Notes: generated by a model from the sequence alone, not told the origin. A stretch of DNA of 64,000 nt from Micrasema longulum (GCA_022494885.1 JAGVSM010002639.1:248001-312000); one strand, 5' to 3'. Shown: positions 43,586 to 54,742, counted from the stretch's first letter. Made by a program: numbers and translations.

Positions 43586-45289
43586 CTTCATATTTCTTTA
43601 TTTTTTGCTGATTTAATTTTGTGTCTATATTTTTTATACTTGTGTACAGGTATTTTTTATATTGTTACAGTAAGATGTTTTTCAAAGGCGTAAGCTGTCA
43701 AAAAATAAATAAATAATGTGTATGAAAAGAGATGAATGAAGAGTTTTAAGCGTATGCACAATATAAAAAAAAAAACTAGTTAACTTTTTATTATTTTTCA
43801 CAAAATTATCGTTAAAAATCATTCGCAGTGTACAGTAGCATAAAAGTGCGATAAAAGCGAAATGCGTACGTTTTTTGTTCCGGCTGTTGATCACGCGACA
43901 TTATAATTTTTTCAGATACAAAATTAATGTACCTTATATTTTTAAGTATAAAAATTTACATACCCTCTCTATTTCTATGATAAGGTCTCACATTGAAACG
44001 TATTTCAGTCGGGATGAGGTTTTTCATATGCAACGACCTCTTTCCCTTCAAAGTCTTCATTACACCGCAGGTAGCCGACTGTTTACAAAAAGTACTCAAA
44101 AATACAAAAATATATACAATTTACATACAAACTTTAAGGCATAGTGGAAAAAGGTAATATAAAAAACAGCCGCACGCAAAAGCTAGCTCACAACCAGACA
44201 ACGCTTTTTATACTGTACCGTTTCGCTTAAGTCGCTTTTCTACTTACCTATTCAAAGTTTTAGAGGGTACACGGAATCACAAAAATTTCAAGTAATTTAA
44301 ATGCGCGAGGAAAAAAAATGGTTTCACGTTCCACGTCTATTCGGAAATAATTTGACATTTTCATGAGTTGCGATTTTCTTGATGGGTTTTCTTTAAGTTT
44401 CGCGCTAGCTTTAAGCTTAGTCTTGAGTATGCAAGTAAGTATGGGGATTTAGGGAGTGCATAAAAAGCGTGACGGATTTCTGTATGACAAAGCGGATATT
44501 TTAAAGTTTTTATGCCAAAGTGCCTTATTGCTTCAACGCGTTTTTTGGTTTCTCCTCGTAGGATTTTCGTCAGGTGGGTGACTTTAGGTTAGGCCGGAAA
44601 ATATTCGGGAGTCTCGCCGCTCCTGTGTCAATATTTGTTGACACCGCTACACTAGTTTCAGTGTATTACTTTCATATACTCTCATTTATTTGCGCGTTTA
44701 ACTTGGGAAAAGTTATTTCTTTTGAAAACAAAAAGAAAGCAATTTTATTCCTAAGTTTTGTTTGTCAACCTCTTTTGAACTTTTTTCATTCCTCGAGCAA
44801 GTAGAATCGATAGCTCTCGAATCAGTCGAAATTTAATAATGGCATATTATTTTTGTCAAATCAAGAGAGTTCAATAAAAATATCATTTTTACTAAATAAA
44901 GTATATGTTCTGAGAAAATGTTGATTTCATTATTAGCAAAACGTATAAATCAATTTGATATTTAAGTTGGAAAAAATAATAACAAAATAACTACAAAAAT
45001 ACTTCAGAAATTATATGAAGATATTTTTACTCGCATTTAAACAAGATAACATTTTTCAAATTTTGGATGGTTTTTTTTTACGTAAACAACTTTCGGATTA
45101 TTTTAATAACTTAAACATTTCTTTTTTTATTTTTGTATTCATGCTCAACATATTTTGTAAAGGTTGTCTTTGTCTATGGTTTAGTTAGGTCTGGTACTTT
45201 ATTGTCTATTTGCAGCCCCTGGTTTATTAGTGATATTCTTTTGACATTCTCTTATTGTGTCCGTGTCTAATTTTTATTCTTAGTGGTGG
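43586..45289. other. Unassigned; mixed composition at 44150-44660
   Basis: 44150-44660 has several CpG blocks and modest open frames (43875-44144, 44574-44804) without recognisable motifs. It could hold part of a host gene; there is no direct evidence. Confidence 0.3.
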
Positions 45290-45395
45290 GGGTCAGTGCT
45301 ATGCAAGCTCCTGACGCCACTGCGACCTATGAAGATCTATTGTGATGGGTTCCCGTGAATAGTTCGTCCGTTTCTGATACTATTTTTCGAAGTTC
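45290..45395 (-). pseudogene. Possible LINE C-terminal scrap
   Basis: The minus strand gives IDLHRSQWRQELA, a stop, then PPPLRIK. The WR motif with a Pro-rich end resembles the last residues of some RTE-like LINE proteins. Short and decayed. Confidence 0.35.
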
Positions 45396-45829
45396 TAGTT
45401 CTTTGTCTTATATCTGTGGATAATTTTTGAATAAATTGAAAATATTCTAGTTGGTGAAGCTCAATAACGTTAAATTATTTAGTTTTTTAAAAACATTTTT
45501 TCAGTTAGTATCAGAGAAAAAAGGTCATGTGCTAACCCTAATATTTTATTGTGCTGTCGTTGTAGTATGTTTATGTTATTTTGATTTGCTGTATCTCATA
45601 GTACTTGCATATAAGATATTTTAGATTTTTCATAGACATTAGATTTTTAAAAAGTTATGTAACATAGCTTTTGATTTAAAAAAAAACAATGTCATTAACG
45701 TACTATTTTACTACTCAAATAATTGATTTGAATTGTCCATTGTTAGTCATAAATATTTTAAAAATTCAATTAGACTTTTGAAATTAATAAACCACTAACG
45801 TAAGGAACGTTTTTCTTGTTCTTCTTCTT

Positions 45830-46205
45830 CAGCCTTACTCTCTCCACTGCTGGATAAAAGCCGCTTCCAAACGTCTCCATTCCTTCCTATTACTCGCTTT
45901 CATCATCGACGTTTTACCGGCAATTGAGGCAATGTCGTCGACACATTTTATCTGTGGCCTTCCAACACTTCTTTTGTTTGCCCATGGTCTCTACTTTACT
46001 ATTTTGGGTGTCCACCTGCCATCATTTTGTCTCGCCAAGTGTCCTGCCCAAAGCCATTTCAATTTCGCTGCGCGATCCATGATATCCACGATTCCGGTTC
46101 GGCGCCTTATTTCTATATTTCTTATTCTGTCTCTTAGACATACACCAAGCATCTGTCTTTCCATGGATCGTTGTTGTGTTAAAGACAAGGAAGTTATTGG
46201 AGTGC
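45830..46205 (-). pseudogene. LINE ORF2 C-terminal fragment (RTE-like, distinct family)
   Basis: Minus strand: MERQMLGVCLRDRIRNIEIR, RRTGIVDI, KLKWLWAGHLARQNDGRW, then frameshifted equivalents of RPRCVDDIAS and W.RLEAAF.QQW. The RAMERxMLGVxLxDRIRNEEIR...WAGHIAR series is a hallmark of a LINE lineage that is very common in insect genomes, moths included. The 5' part is missing. Confidence 0.85.
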
Positions 46206-46284
46206 CATAAATAAAAAAAGTAAAAAAGGATATGACGTTTGCGCTAAAAATAAAAATTGATTTTGAGATAAATTATTACAAAGT

Positions 46285-46405
46285 CGGGTTGTGCTCCCGT
46301 GGCTAGTGTCTCAGACTCAAGAATCAAAAGTCTGTGGTTCGAATCCCCCTCTACCCCATTTTGATTCCCATTGTCTAATAGTGAGATATTTACAAATCGT
46401 TGAAT
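46285..46405 (+). repeat. SINE-B copy, good head
   Basis: GGGTTGTGCTCCCGTGGCTA (A-box region), GTGGTTCGAATCCCCCTCTA (B box), TTTTGATTCCCATTGTCTAA. Confidence 0.8.
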
Positions 46406-46440
46406 ACGGCCCTCAAAATGAAATATTTAAGAAATTTGCT

Positions 46441-46465
46441 GCGTCCATGGTGTAGTGGTTGATTA
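46441..46465 (+). repeat. SINE-C head scrap
   Basis: GCGTCCATGGTGTAGTGGTT equals the A-box region of SINE-C. Interrupted by the LINE tail that follows. Confidence 0.5.
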
Positions 46466-47010
46466 TTAATTTATTTATTTGACACTTTATATACATATTC
46501 AATAAATATACATATAAGGGCGGGCATATTGCCTTAAGGCAATTTCTTCCTACCTACCCAAACCGTTCAGTTTGAGAAAATTATAAATACATGGACATAT
46601 TGAATCTTACAATTTTATACAAAAATTAAAAGCAAAGATTGACAAAAATAAATATATGTTAAAAAAAAATAACACTTTACTATGAAGAGAGGAGAGGGGA
46701 TGGGAAGGAAAGAAGAAGGATAAAGGAACAATTTAAATATTTAGATAGTGACATTTCAATCTTGACTTAAATGTAAATAAAGAAGGGGCGTCTCTAAAAT
46801 TAGTGGGTAAATTATTCCACAATCGAGCGGCTACTACTGTGAAAGAGGAGGCAAAAAATAAAAGCGATGACAGGGTATTAAAAGGGTTCTCTAGTTACTA
46901 GAACGAAGAGATAGTCCGTGTTGTGAAAGAGGTTGGATGAGCTCTCTCCGATTACCGGTGAGAAGACAAAAAAAAGTGATTTTCCTCAAGCATAGGCGAT
47001 CTGTGCTATA
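46466..47010 (-). pseudogene. LINE 3' end: tail, UTR and C-terminal coding remnant
   Basis: From the tail (GGGCATATTGCCTTAAGGCA, then CCTACCTACCCAAACCGTTC) through the UTR (ACTATGAAGAGAGGAGAGGG) into coding sequence at 46740-47010. Minus-strand fragments are AARLWNN-like (in broken frame), LIPCHRFYF and GNRRELIQPLSQH. It is the longest copy of this tail family and shows the tail belongs to a jockey/CR1-like LINE. Confidence 0.8.
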
Positions 47011-48032
47011 AATCAATACTGTAATTGGACTTTCATACCTGTTGTGATGGAGAAAAATAAATCATTACAACGCAAATATTTATTTCAATAAAAATAAATA
47101 TTCGGTTAGATCAGCTAATTGCTAGATGAATGACGAAGTAGAATAATTGATTTTGGTCTTCATTTGTTTCAAGGTACACTCAGTAATCAAACTATTTCAA
47201 ACAATGAAAAACTTGATGTAGTTTGTTCACAAATCGCGAAACTTTTCCTGGCAGCCTCGCGGTTACTATTTGAATTTTTTTTCCAATTATTTTTCTAATC
47301 TCCGACTGTTCTGCATTATTTTCGAATCTCCTCTCTTCAAGCCTTTGTTTCAAGAATCGATACGTAACCTAAATTATTGATACCTGTTGGACGAAGTGTG
47401 TGCTAACGGTTGTGGGTAATCTCCCATAACTCTCCTTACATTCGGATAGCTCGATATAAAATAAACGATCGGTCCCCATTTGAGTTACCCGATACGACCC
47501 TTTGGCACAATGTTCCTCTGCTTGGAACCTTCCCTTGAATATATGAATAATTGAAAAGAATTTTACATCCTCGTGTGAAACTCAAGAACGAATTTAACCT
47601 CGATTTTATAAGGCTTCACGATCGGAATAGTAAATAATGAAGTCATTGTCAATTTAGACCATAGATTGAAATAAATATGAACCTTTCTATAAATAACTCT
47701 TTTCAAAATAACTGTGTAACATAGGTACCATGCAGATTTGAAATAATCAATGTATGGTATATATCAGCATCATAATAATTTTCTTAGCCATGTATTCTTA
47801 GGACGAATCTTTAGTGTCTTTGCTAAAGACGAGATGATCAAGTTTAAGGGTCATAAAACATTACGGTGTAAAAATACTTTAAAAAAATATATTTAAATCA
47901 TCCTAGTTGGAAATTGAACTGATTTTAATCTAAACTTACTCCACTATATGGTGTTGGTTTCAAGGTATGTATTACAATGAGACGGTAAAAGGTTAACCGA
48001 TGCAGATAAATTTTTTTCACATTTTTTTTTAC
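47011..48032. other. Unassigned stretch, possibly intronic
   Basis: Mixed composition with no repeat unit recognised. If the exon at 48033-48222 is real, this would be the downstream intron on the minus strand. Confidence 0.35.
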
Positions 48033-48222
48033 ATTGGACACTGTGGCGGGTAACACCAACAGCCGTGAGGTTGGCAGGTCCAAATTTTGCTTTGGCCCGC
48101 AACGCGTAGTCCGCTGCAACGTCAGCCTGGACGAGGCTATTAAATACCGTACATCGAAAGTATTCGACACTTTTCTCTTGACAGTTCATGTAGTCCGGCC
48201 ACCAGCTTTCCACCAGTGCTCG
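48033..48222 (-). CDS. Candidate internal exon of an unidentified gene
   Basis: A 190-bp minus-strand segment bounded by an acceptor (GTGTAATTTTAG, ending at 48223) and a donor (GTAAAA beginning at 48032). The frame is closed by TAG exactly at the acceptor and open for 63 codons to the donor, where one base is left over (phase 0 in, phase 1 out). The peptide begins RALVESWWPDYMNCQ, has two Cys and a YFRC motif, an Ala-rich middle (VQADVAADYALRAKAKFG), one N-linked glycosylation sequon (NLT), and ends VTRHSVQ. G and C content and amino-acid mix are unlike the AT-derived frames elsewhere. I do not recognise the family. No neighbouring exon was found in the window. Confidence 0.5.
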
Positions 48223-49034
48223 CTAAAATTACACAGTAAATTCTTTCTGTACGAAATAATAAGATGTAACTCGTGTGTAGCTACTTAATAAATAAGTTAA
48301 ATTGTAGTCCATCTTTCTCATTTAACCTCAAATCAATTCACGCGCACCCATCTTATAACAATAATAAGACTATGTTATATATTTAATATTAATTTTAATT
48401 TAATTTTGTTTATTAAGAAAAACAACAGCAATACAAAAAAATATACACAACATTATAAGAAAAACATAAAATAAAGCCAAATCAGTTTTCCACATAAATA
48501 CAATTATAAAAATCCAGTTCAGTTAAATATAATTCATAGAAGTGCATGTGTGCGAGTTTTTTTTTTGTGTGAGGATGCGTGTGTAAAAAAGTGGAGTGTG
48601 GTTTTGGTAGGTATGTGAATATGTGTGTGATTGTATATGGGTGTGAGGGTAGGTTTAAGGACAGGGTAAGTGTGTATTTGATATGAGTGAATAGAAACAA
48701 TTTAAATTTATAATGTAAAAATATATATATTTTTTTTTTATAACGAAACATAATTTTTTTCAAATAATAGTTTTTTAATTTTGGTTTTAAAAGTGAGTTT
48801 ACTGCAGTTAAATATGTCTATGTTATTGAAAAATAAATTATAATTACGCGTCAAGCGTATATTTATATATTAATAAATATATTGTATAACACTATGTTAT
48901 AAAAAAAGGCTAGGAAAATTTCACACAAATATTCTAATTTCTGAATCGAAAATTCTAATGGGCTTTGGACAATTTAGCTATTTAATTGCAATATCAATAT
49001 TTCTATACTTATTTACCAACATCATTCTATGTCC
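48223..49034. other. Unassigned, with a GT-rich tract
   Basis: 48545-48690 is a T/G-rich tract (TGTGTGCGAG, GGATGCGTGTGT, GTGTGTGATTG). 48390-48480 is A-rich and resembles a LINE 3' end on the minus strand. No gene is recognised. A 93-codon frame on the minus strand is the complement of the GT tract. Confidence 0.35.
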
Positions 49035-49389
49035 ACTCCCTAGTTGGAGCATATGGTATCCATAAAGATCCTCCGGGTATCTATGTCAGCTGTCAGCTCC
49101 CGTGCATCCTCCCAGGTCAGGTTCGCGTCCCTTAGTTCTGACATGAACTGCCGACGAACAGACAGCAGTAGACATCCAAGACATCGAGAGCCTTGTAAAA
49201 TAGGCAAGCGTGGTTAAAACCCGCATGTAGAGACAAAACTTAAGGTGAGGAAAGTACATTCTAATCTCATATGCAAAAATAACCTGAAGGTGAAGACAAT
49301 AGAATGTACTTTCCTCACCTTAAGGTTTGTCTCTGCATACGGGTATAAGGCTCTCAGGAGGCATCCGCTTATTTATTTAACAGGTTTAT
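49035..49389 (-). pseudogene. LINE C-terminal fragment with MITE insertion
   Basis: Minus strand: QFMSELRDANLTWEDARELT, ADIDTRRIFMDTICSN, then a stop. The ORF2 end matches the copy at 24085-24510 (LRDVNLTWDNAQKLAAD). In this copy the sequence GCAAGCGTGGTT...CTCAGGAGG, continuous at 24270-24290, is split by the MITE at 49219-49344. Confidence 0.75.
49219..49344. mobile_element. 126-bp MITE, second copy
   Basis: ACCCGCATGTAGAGACAAAA, CTTAAGGTGAGGAAAGTACA on the left; TGTACTTTCCTCACCTTAAG, ...GCATACGGGT on the right. Same family as 26941-27067. The flanks do not give an unambiguous target duplication. Confidence 0.85.
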
Positions 49390-50219
49390 TATATTAATTT
49401 ATATACATACTTTGCAACGTAATTTCTTCTGAGGAAAGTGATCAATTTGGAAATTTCACATCATTACCATATACCGTTAAAATTGGTTTGGAAATAATAC
49501 AATTGACGTGAAAGTATCATCTTAAATTAATGTTATGCGTCGGGTCAAAAAATCAAGTTATGCATCGCTACGATCAATGAGTGAATTTTTAAAAGGCCGA
49601 GAAAAAATAAAGAGGCATTTTTAATTAATATAAAATTTGTTAATTTCACGTCCAATTCTTGAAAAGTTTGATTTATAGAGAAGAAATTAGAAAAAAAATT
49701 GTCTTGTTAATAGCACGATTGATTTTAAAATTGGTGATGAAATGTTAATTTTAAATTTTACGTGACTGCAACTTTCCATTAAAAATTACATTTTACCCAA
49801 GAAACCAAAAAAAAAATTCTCTTAAAAATAGCACGGTTGAACAAATCCTAAAATTTGATTTGTTTCCAAGATAGACAAGGGCAAGAAGTACCATAGGTGA
49901 ATATACACATTAGCAGTAAAAAGGAAGAATTATGAATTACCCAATATTTAGAGTAATCAATTAACCTAGCCAATTATAAATCATAAGCTCTGTAAATACC
50001 TGTATTTCCATATTCTTAACAGATTTAGCTCCCGTAAAAAAAAAATACGGTTAATTTTAATTTTTAAAAAAAACAGCCCCAACATTGAAATATTTTGGTA
50101 CCAAAAGGATAGTCTATGAGCTGATAACGTATTTATTTATCGACGTAATCGTACCTTAATTTTTTACCGTCTCTTTGTAATCTAGAGCTCAAGCTCGGCA
50201 TTAAATAGTATGCACAATA
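49390..50219. other. AT-rich stretch with a faint FB-P scrap
   Basis: 49970-50025 (CTAGCCAATTATAAATCATA, AGCTCTGTAAATACC) may be a decayed FB-P middle block. Nothing else. Confidence 0.35.
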
Positions 50220-50395
50220 GTTGTAGCTCTTAGTGAATAGTTATACCGAGTTGCAGTCGGTCGCGGTGAGTTATTGTTGCCTGGCATAGTCGGGCCGTGT
50301 CGGCTGCAGCCGACGAGGCTGAGGCGAGGCTTCGGGTTCGAGTTGGTGTTGTTCCGTCAGGTGAAGCCCGCCTAAACTTTCCACCTTGCTTGTAC
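50220..50395 (+). promoter_or_regulatory. CpG-rich island, possible promoter/first exon
   Basis: By far the most GC- and CpG-rich stretch in an otherwise AT-rich window (AGTCGGTCGCGGTGAG, GTCGGGCCGTGTCGGCTGCA, GACGAGGCTGAGGCGAGG). It contains a CAGTCGG that could serve as an initiator and a CAG|GTGAAG that could be a splice donor. No long frame and no known repeat is evident. Proposed only from composition. Confidence 0.3.
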
Positions 50396-50534
50396 TAGGG
50401 ATGCAGGAACCAATTAATGAAAATAATAGAATTATCAATGATTATTTTATGCGCCGAGCTGTACATATATCATCATCAATTTTAGTGCTGCAGAACTGCG
50501 TTTATTTGGTATTTTTAGTAACATATTATAATTA

Positions 50535-50885
50535 ACTAGCGGACCCGACATAAGTTGTCCTGCCCGAACGTTGGCTTGCCTGATATTACCTTGGAAAAAT
50601 ACTTTTTATTGATATGTAGGTACCTAGGTATTTGTTTTTTTCAAATATAAAATTCTTTTTGCATTTGTTAAACTAGGCTCTTTTCACCAACAGGGGTGCA
50701 CTTTATTCATGAATGCAATTTTTAAAAATGTATTGAATGTCACTTAATATTTTAGTTTTATCAAAAATCCAGTGAAACGAAATTAATGGGAAGAAATTAT
50801 AGGGAATGTTAGGAAATAATCTGATTAAGATTCATTAAAAACGAATTATGTATGTAAACATTAAAAAACAAACTTTTTGAAAACG
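50535..50885 (+). repeat. Interspersed repeat, copy 2 (5' half)
   Basis: Starts GCGGACCCGACATAAGTTGT, then TGCCCGAACGTTGGCTTGCC and CACCAACAGGGGTGCA, collinear with 22216-22670. The match stops at ACAAACTTTTTGAAAACGG, where a hammerhead-like motif begins. Confidence 0.75.
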
Positions 50886-50887
50886 GT

Positions 50888-50927
50888 GTCCTGACGTAAA
50901 GACGGGTACGTCTCGAAACCGGTAGAC
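50888..50927 (+). ncRNA. Hammerhead-ribozyme-like motif with a strong helix II
   Basis: GTC (helix I), CTGACGT (core; the last base should be A), then AGACG-GGTA-CGTCT, a perfect 5-bp hairpin, C, GAAAC CGG TA, and GAC pairing with GTC. Cleavage would fall after 50924. One core base differs, and two extra A residues precede helix II. Confidence 0.55.
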
Positions 50928-51628
50928 ATAGAAAAGTCGGTAAGTTATTATGTAGAAATATTTTATAACATTTAGTAAATATAATTAAAAAAATAGCTAA
51001 AAACAATGAATATGATTGTGAATTAATATAAAAAATGTTGAATAATAAAAATAAAAATAAACTCATGTAAAAATACTTGTATTCTGCATATAAATCCTGG
51101 ATCAAAATTCTATTTACTGGTTAAGTATCTTTAAATATTAGTAATTTCTTATCCCCAATATTCAACCCGCGTTCTACATAAACAACAATTTAGGGAAAAT
51201 ACTTTATGACTCTAAATCGAAAATAGTGTGTATTAAATTACGTGTGGATTTGTGATAGTAAATATATCAGCCAAACTACGAGAAATTAAAAAAATAGAGT
51301 TAACGTATACCGCCGTGGAATTTCTAGAAATAATTTTTCTGAACTTGCAAACCATATATGTATACAAACCATTCTTTTCATTTACGTAAAATTAAATTTT
51401 TACATTCTGTCACAAATAAAGGTAGTAAAATGAATAACTGAAAGAAATATTGAAATCGAAAAAAAAAATAATTTAGAGAAAACTTTAAAAACATTATATT
51501 CCAAAATTTTTCACCCCTGCTATCAATATTCCCCATTAATTGAAAAACCCCACCCCTCATCTCACACTGCTTTGCCCCTTCCTCCTGACCCTATCCCGAC
51601 CCGTTTAGTTTATTATTAATTATAATAA
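50928..51628. other. AT-rich stretch, nothing recognised
   Basis: The minus-strand frames at 50809-51105 and 51378-51560 are Phe/Ile-rich and not credible. Confidence 0.4.
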
Positions 51629-51848
51629 AATAAATAAAACAACTTTGTTTTTAATCGCTAATTTCTTATTATTTTTTTATTTTTTTCCACCGACCGGTTC
51701 CAAAGAAAACAAGATTTTCTGATAAAAATAAAACAGGAATAAACTAATTAGTTACGTATACCTTGATGAAGAAGCTTGTTTGCTTTGAAACCGGTCGGTC
51801 GGCAAAAAAATAAATTAGTGGTTAGAAACAAAGTTGCTTTATTTATTG
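51629..51848. repeat. Palindromic repeat with hammerhead-like motifs
   Basis: Outer arms AATAAAACAACTTTGTTTTT and AAACAAAGTTGCTTTATTTA, inner arms CCACCGACCGGTT and GAAACCGGTCGGTCGG. Same plan as 16690-16870. To the right follows ATAATTAAAATGC.ATTCCAC (51862-51882), a module also found at about 56180 and 62440. Confidence 0.8.
51760..51799 (+). ncRNA. Hammerhead-like motif
   Basis: ACC (helix I), TTGATGA, AG, AAGC-TTGTTT-GCTT hairpin, T, GAAAC CGGTC, GGT (pairs with ACC). The ACCGGT run after GAAA is self-complementary, which in known Penelope-like ribozymes allows pairing between two copies. One core base departs from the consensus. Confidence 0.55.
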
Positions 51849-52260
51849 TATTATAAAATTTATAATTAAAATGCTATTCCACATTGTAAATGCTAAAACA
51901 ATAAATAATATATGTGTATTGATGAATTGATTGATTTGGTGTTGATTTTGTAGAACTCCATATTTAAACTTATAATATATGTGTAACTTATTTTAAAAGG
52001 GGTAAATTAATGTATTTTTTTATTACCTACTTCCAAACTGAAGGCATGTTTATATCAACTTGTCTATTTGACCAATAAACGCTCTAGACCAAGTTTGAAG
52101 AGGTTCATTAGATGGTGGAAGCGCTAATTGATCAAAAACAAGGAAATTCACACTTTTGTAAAATGAAAAAATCAACTGAAATGCAGTTCAAGTTAAAAAA
52201 TTTATATTCCAACCCAGAAAAAATATTATATGATATATCTAAATCTTTTGCACTCTTTTG

Positions 52261-52605
52261 CAACAGAGAAGGAAAAAAAATTGACGATGGAAAATTAAAG
52301 TTTAGGCATTTACAGGGCTTATGAGATGACATTGGCTGGTTTAAATGGCCACTTTCCACACTCTATAACATTCACCATTCTACCCATGTTTAAACATCTA
52401 CATTTCCTCGAGCCATATGTTGACTTTTGTAAAGTAAAAGAGCTGAAACCTTTATCATGTGGGTGGAAATTCATCTGGCTAGGCAACGCTTCAATTTTTT
52501 TTAAAATTTTATACTTCTTATACCAGTTAGTTTAATCATCTAAATAACTCTCTAGAGAGGAAATCCATACTGTGTTCAAACATTCGGACACACTGAAAAC
52601 ACTTT
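52261..52605. repeat. FB-P unit and inverted tip
   Basis: 52261-52500 in reverse orientation (AACAGAGAAGGAAAAAAAAT, TGACATTGGCTGGTTTAAAT, CACCATTCTACCCATGTTTA, GTAAAAGAGCTGAAACCTTT, CTAGGCAACGCTTC). 52540-52605 in direct orientation (CTCTCTAGAGAGG, CAAACATTCGGACACACTGA). Confidence 0.75.
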
Positions 52606-52756
52606 ATTATTGTATAAATTTTTTTTAAGTATTTTTATCATTGACATGATATTTAACTGGGTACCTTCTCAAAGATATGTTTTTATGAATTCATTAACTA
52701 TATCTGTTTTATTTCAAACACATGACTATAAATGTGTATTTAAATATTATAATGTC

Positions 52757-52862
52757 CACATCGAGGTCGAGTGTTTAGCGCGTTTGCCTGCCGTGCTGAG
52801 TATCTGTCGTAGCTGATATCGGGTTCGATAATGGACAAGGTTGAAGTGAAATATTTATTGAA
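52757..52862 (+). repeat. SINE-A-like head, diverged
   Basis: CGAGGTCGAGTGTTTAGCGC, TATCGGGTTCGATAATGGAC (B box), AGTGAAATATTTATTG. The body is absent. Confidence 0.55.
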
Positions 52863-52889
52863 GTGTAATAAACGCCATATTTTCATATC

Positions 52890-53015
52890 TTTTAACAGAG
52901 ATGAAGTTGTTGGAAAAATGAAAGTCTGGACAATTACAGAGCGTATGATCTGTGATCAGTTAGGTTAAGTGATCATTTTACATATTTGCCTCATACTTAC
53001 CACTTTTTAACAACA
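52890..53015 (-). repeat. FB-P scrap, strongly diverged
   Basis: TTTTAACAGAGATGAAGTTG, TATGATCTGTGATCAGTTAG, ATTTGCCTCATACTTACCAC. Confidence 0.45.
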
Positions 53016-53164
53016 GATATCGTGAGTTTTCAAATAAATTTATTCTTTATAATAAACTGTTACCAATGGGAAAATAATTTTTAAATCGTGAATATATAGA
53101 TTATCAAAAATTGCCATACGTGAATATGGAAGTTCATTAACCATCTACAGGCAGGATCGATTTT

Positions 53165-53235
53165 TTTTCCTGTCACCATGTTTCCATGTCCACTCCCCAG
53201 TTGCAGCATAGGGTATCCACAGATACTCTCTAGGT
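53165..53235 (-). mobile_element. LINE terminal scrap (49035 family)
   Basis: CCATGTCCACTCCCCAGTTG, AGCATAGGGTATCCACAGAT matches the last codons and stop of the copy at 49035-49389. Confidence 0.55.
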
Positions 53236-53449
53236 CATTCTGAATTATAGGCATAATCAATCCGACCTGCAGTTTTCTTTTTCCCACAGTATTCGGGGAG
53301 GTATCGGCAAGAGAGTGTCAGAATTTTTTTTATTTAAATTTCTATTCATCAAACAGGCTTTTAGCACACATCCATTAAAACTTATTTTATTGCACGCTAG
53401 ATACATTTGTTAATTTGTTATTAATCTATTTATTTCATAAATGGTACAT

Positions 53450-54440
53450 ACTTTTTTTAAATTTATATAAATCTACTCTTATACATCTAGTAAATGTTAT
53501 AACTGTAACTGTCCAAAAAAAGAGATTAACTCTTGTGCTTGGAGAGTGACTTACACTGTTATAAATGTTTATTTATTAGAATTTATATAATTAGAATAAA
53601 CGAGTAAATGAGAAAAAAAACTTATTGGATATATAAGAAAAAACAGAAAATAATAATAAATTTACTGTAATTAAAATTAAAAGCAGTTTTTACACATGTT
53701 CAAAAATTTTCTTTAAATTTACTTTGAATTTATTTATTGATATATTAATTAATTAATAATAATTGGGAAGATTATTGTAATTTTTGACATCTTTAAAGAC
53801 AAAACTATTTTGACCATGACTTGTGTAGAATTTAGAGATTTTAATATTATGTTGGTATCTTAGTGACTTATTCATCTCAAATTCTTTTATTATTTCTTCT
53901 TTATAAATTTATTTAATGGAATTTATTTTATAAATAATGTCTATTGTTTGAAGTTAAAATAATTTATAAATTTTGAATTTTCGTATTGAATGTTGAGGGT
54001 TTTTTATAAATTACTTTAATAATTAATCTTTGCACTATTTTAGAAGGTTTAAAATATTAGCATATGAACCACTCCATCCAACAATACCATATTGTAACAA
54101 AGATTGTAAAATTGAGTAATAAGCTATTTTTAAATTATTGATTTTTTAAATATTTCTTAATCTAATAAATATGTATTTACATTTTCTTAAACGTTTAACT
54201 AGTTCTATAATATGGTACTTCCATTTTTAGTTTTGGTCTATGTATACACCAAGATATATAATTTTATCTGTTGTATCAAGTACTGAACATGTAAGATCGC
54301 AGTTTGTTTTGTTGCAATTGCTTAGGTGAATAATTATTTTTACTACTGAATCTAAATTTGTTTTGTTAATAAATAATGTGAGGATTTTATCTTTTCCATA
54401 TTTGAAGATGATATATTTTTTTCAAACCATAATTTCAATT
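53450..54440 (-). pseudogene. LINE ORF2 remnant and 3' UTR (jockey/CR1-like)
   Basis: Minus-strand fragments in broken but ordered frames: KIIYLGVYID (YLG block), WKYHIIELVKRLRKCKYIFI, LKIAYYSILQSLLQYGIVGW, KPSKIVQRLIIKVIYKKP, then a decayed C-terminus and a 3' UTR with the stem CCAAAAAAAGAGA...GGAGAGTGACTTACACTG (53512-53558). Many stops. This is the longest copy of the family represented at 530-960. Confidence 0.8.
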
Positions 54441-54742
54441 TATCCATAATATGAATATGATTAGTTGTTACGACAGACTAAGTTTAGTGTTCTCAGCGCC
54501 ATTTTATGAAGTCATAGATTGATAAGACAAACTATGAAAACACAACAGGAGTATGATAAGAAAATGAGAATCATGGCGTTATAGTTAATCCGGTAATAAA
54601 ATGCATCCATAAGCTTTGTGTACTCGAGCTAGATTGGTTTCAAGTTAAAGCCCATTTGTAAAACAGGACTATAACAAAACGCCACCATCTTGAATAGCAC
54701 TTCCATTTCACTTGCCTACATTCTTCTCCCACCCCCTCCCCG

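Noticed and set aside
45932..46210. 92-codon plus-strand frame
   Set aside because: Antisense of a LINE C-terminal block with the LRDRIRN and WAGHLAR motifs.
48482..48763. 93-codon His/Thr-rich frame on the minus strand
   Set aside because: It is the complement of a GT-rich simple tract.
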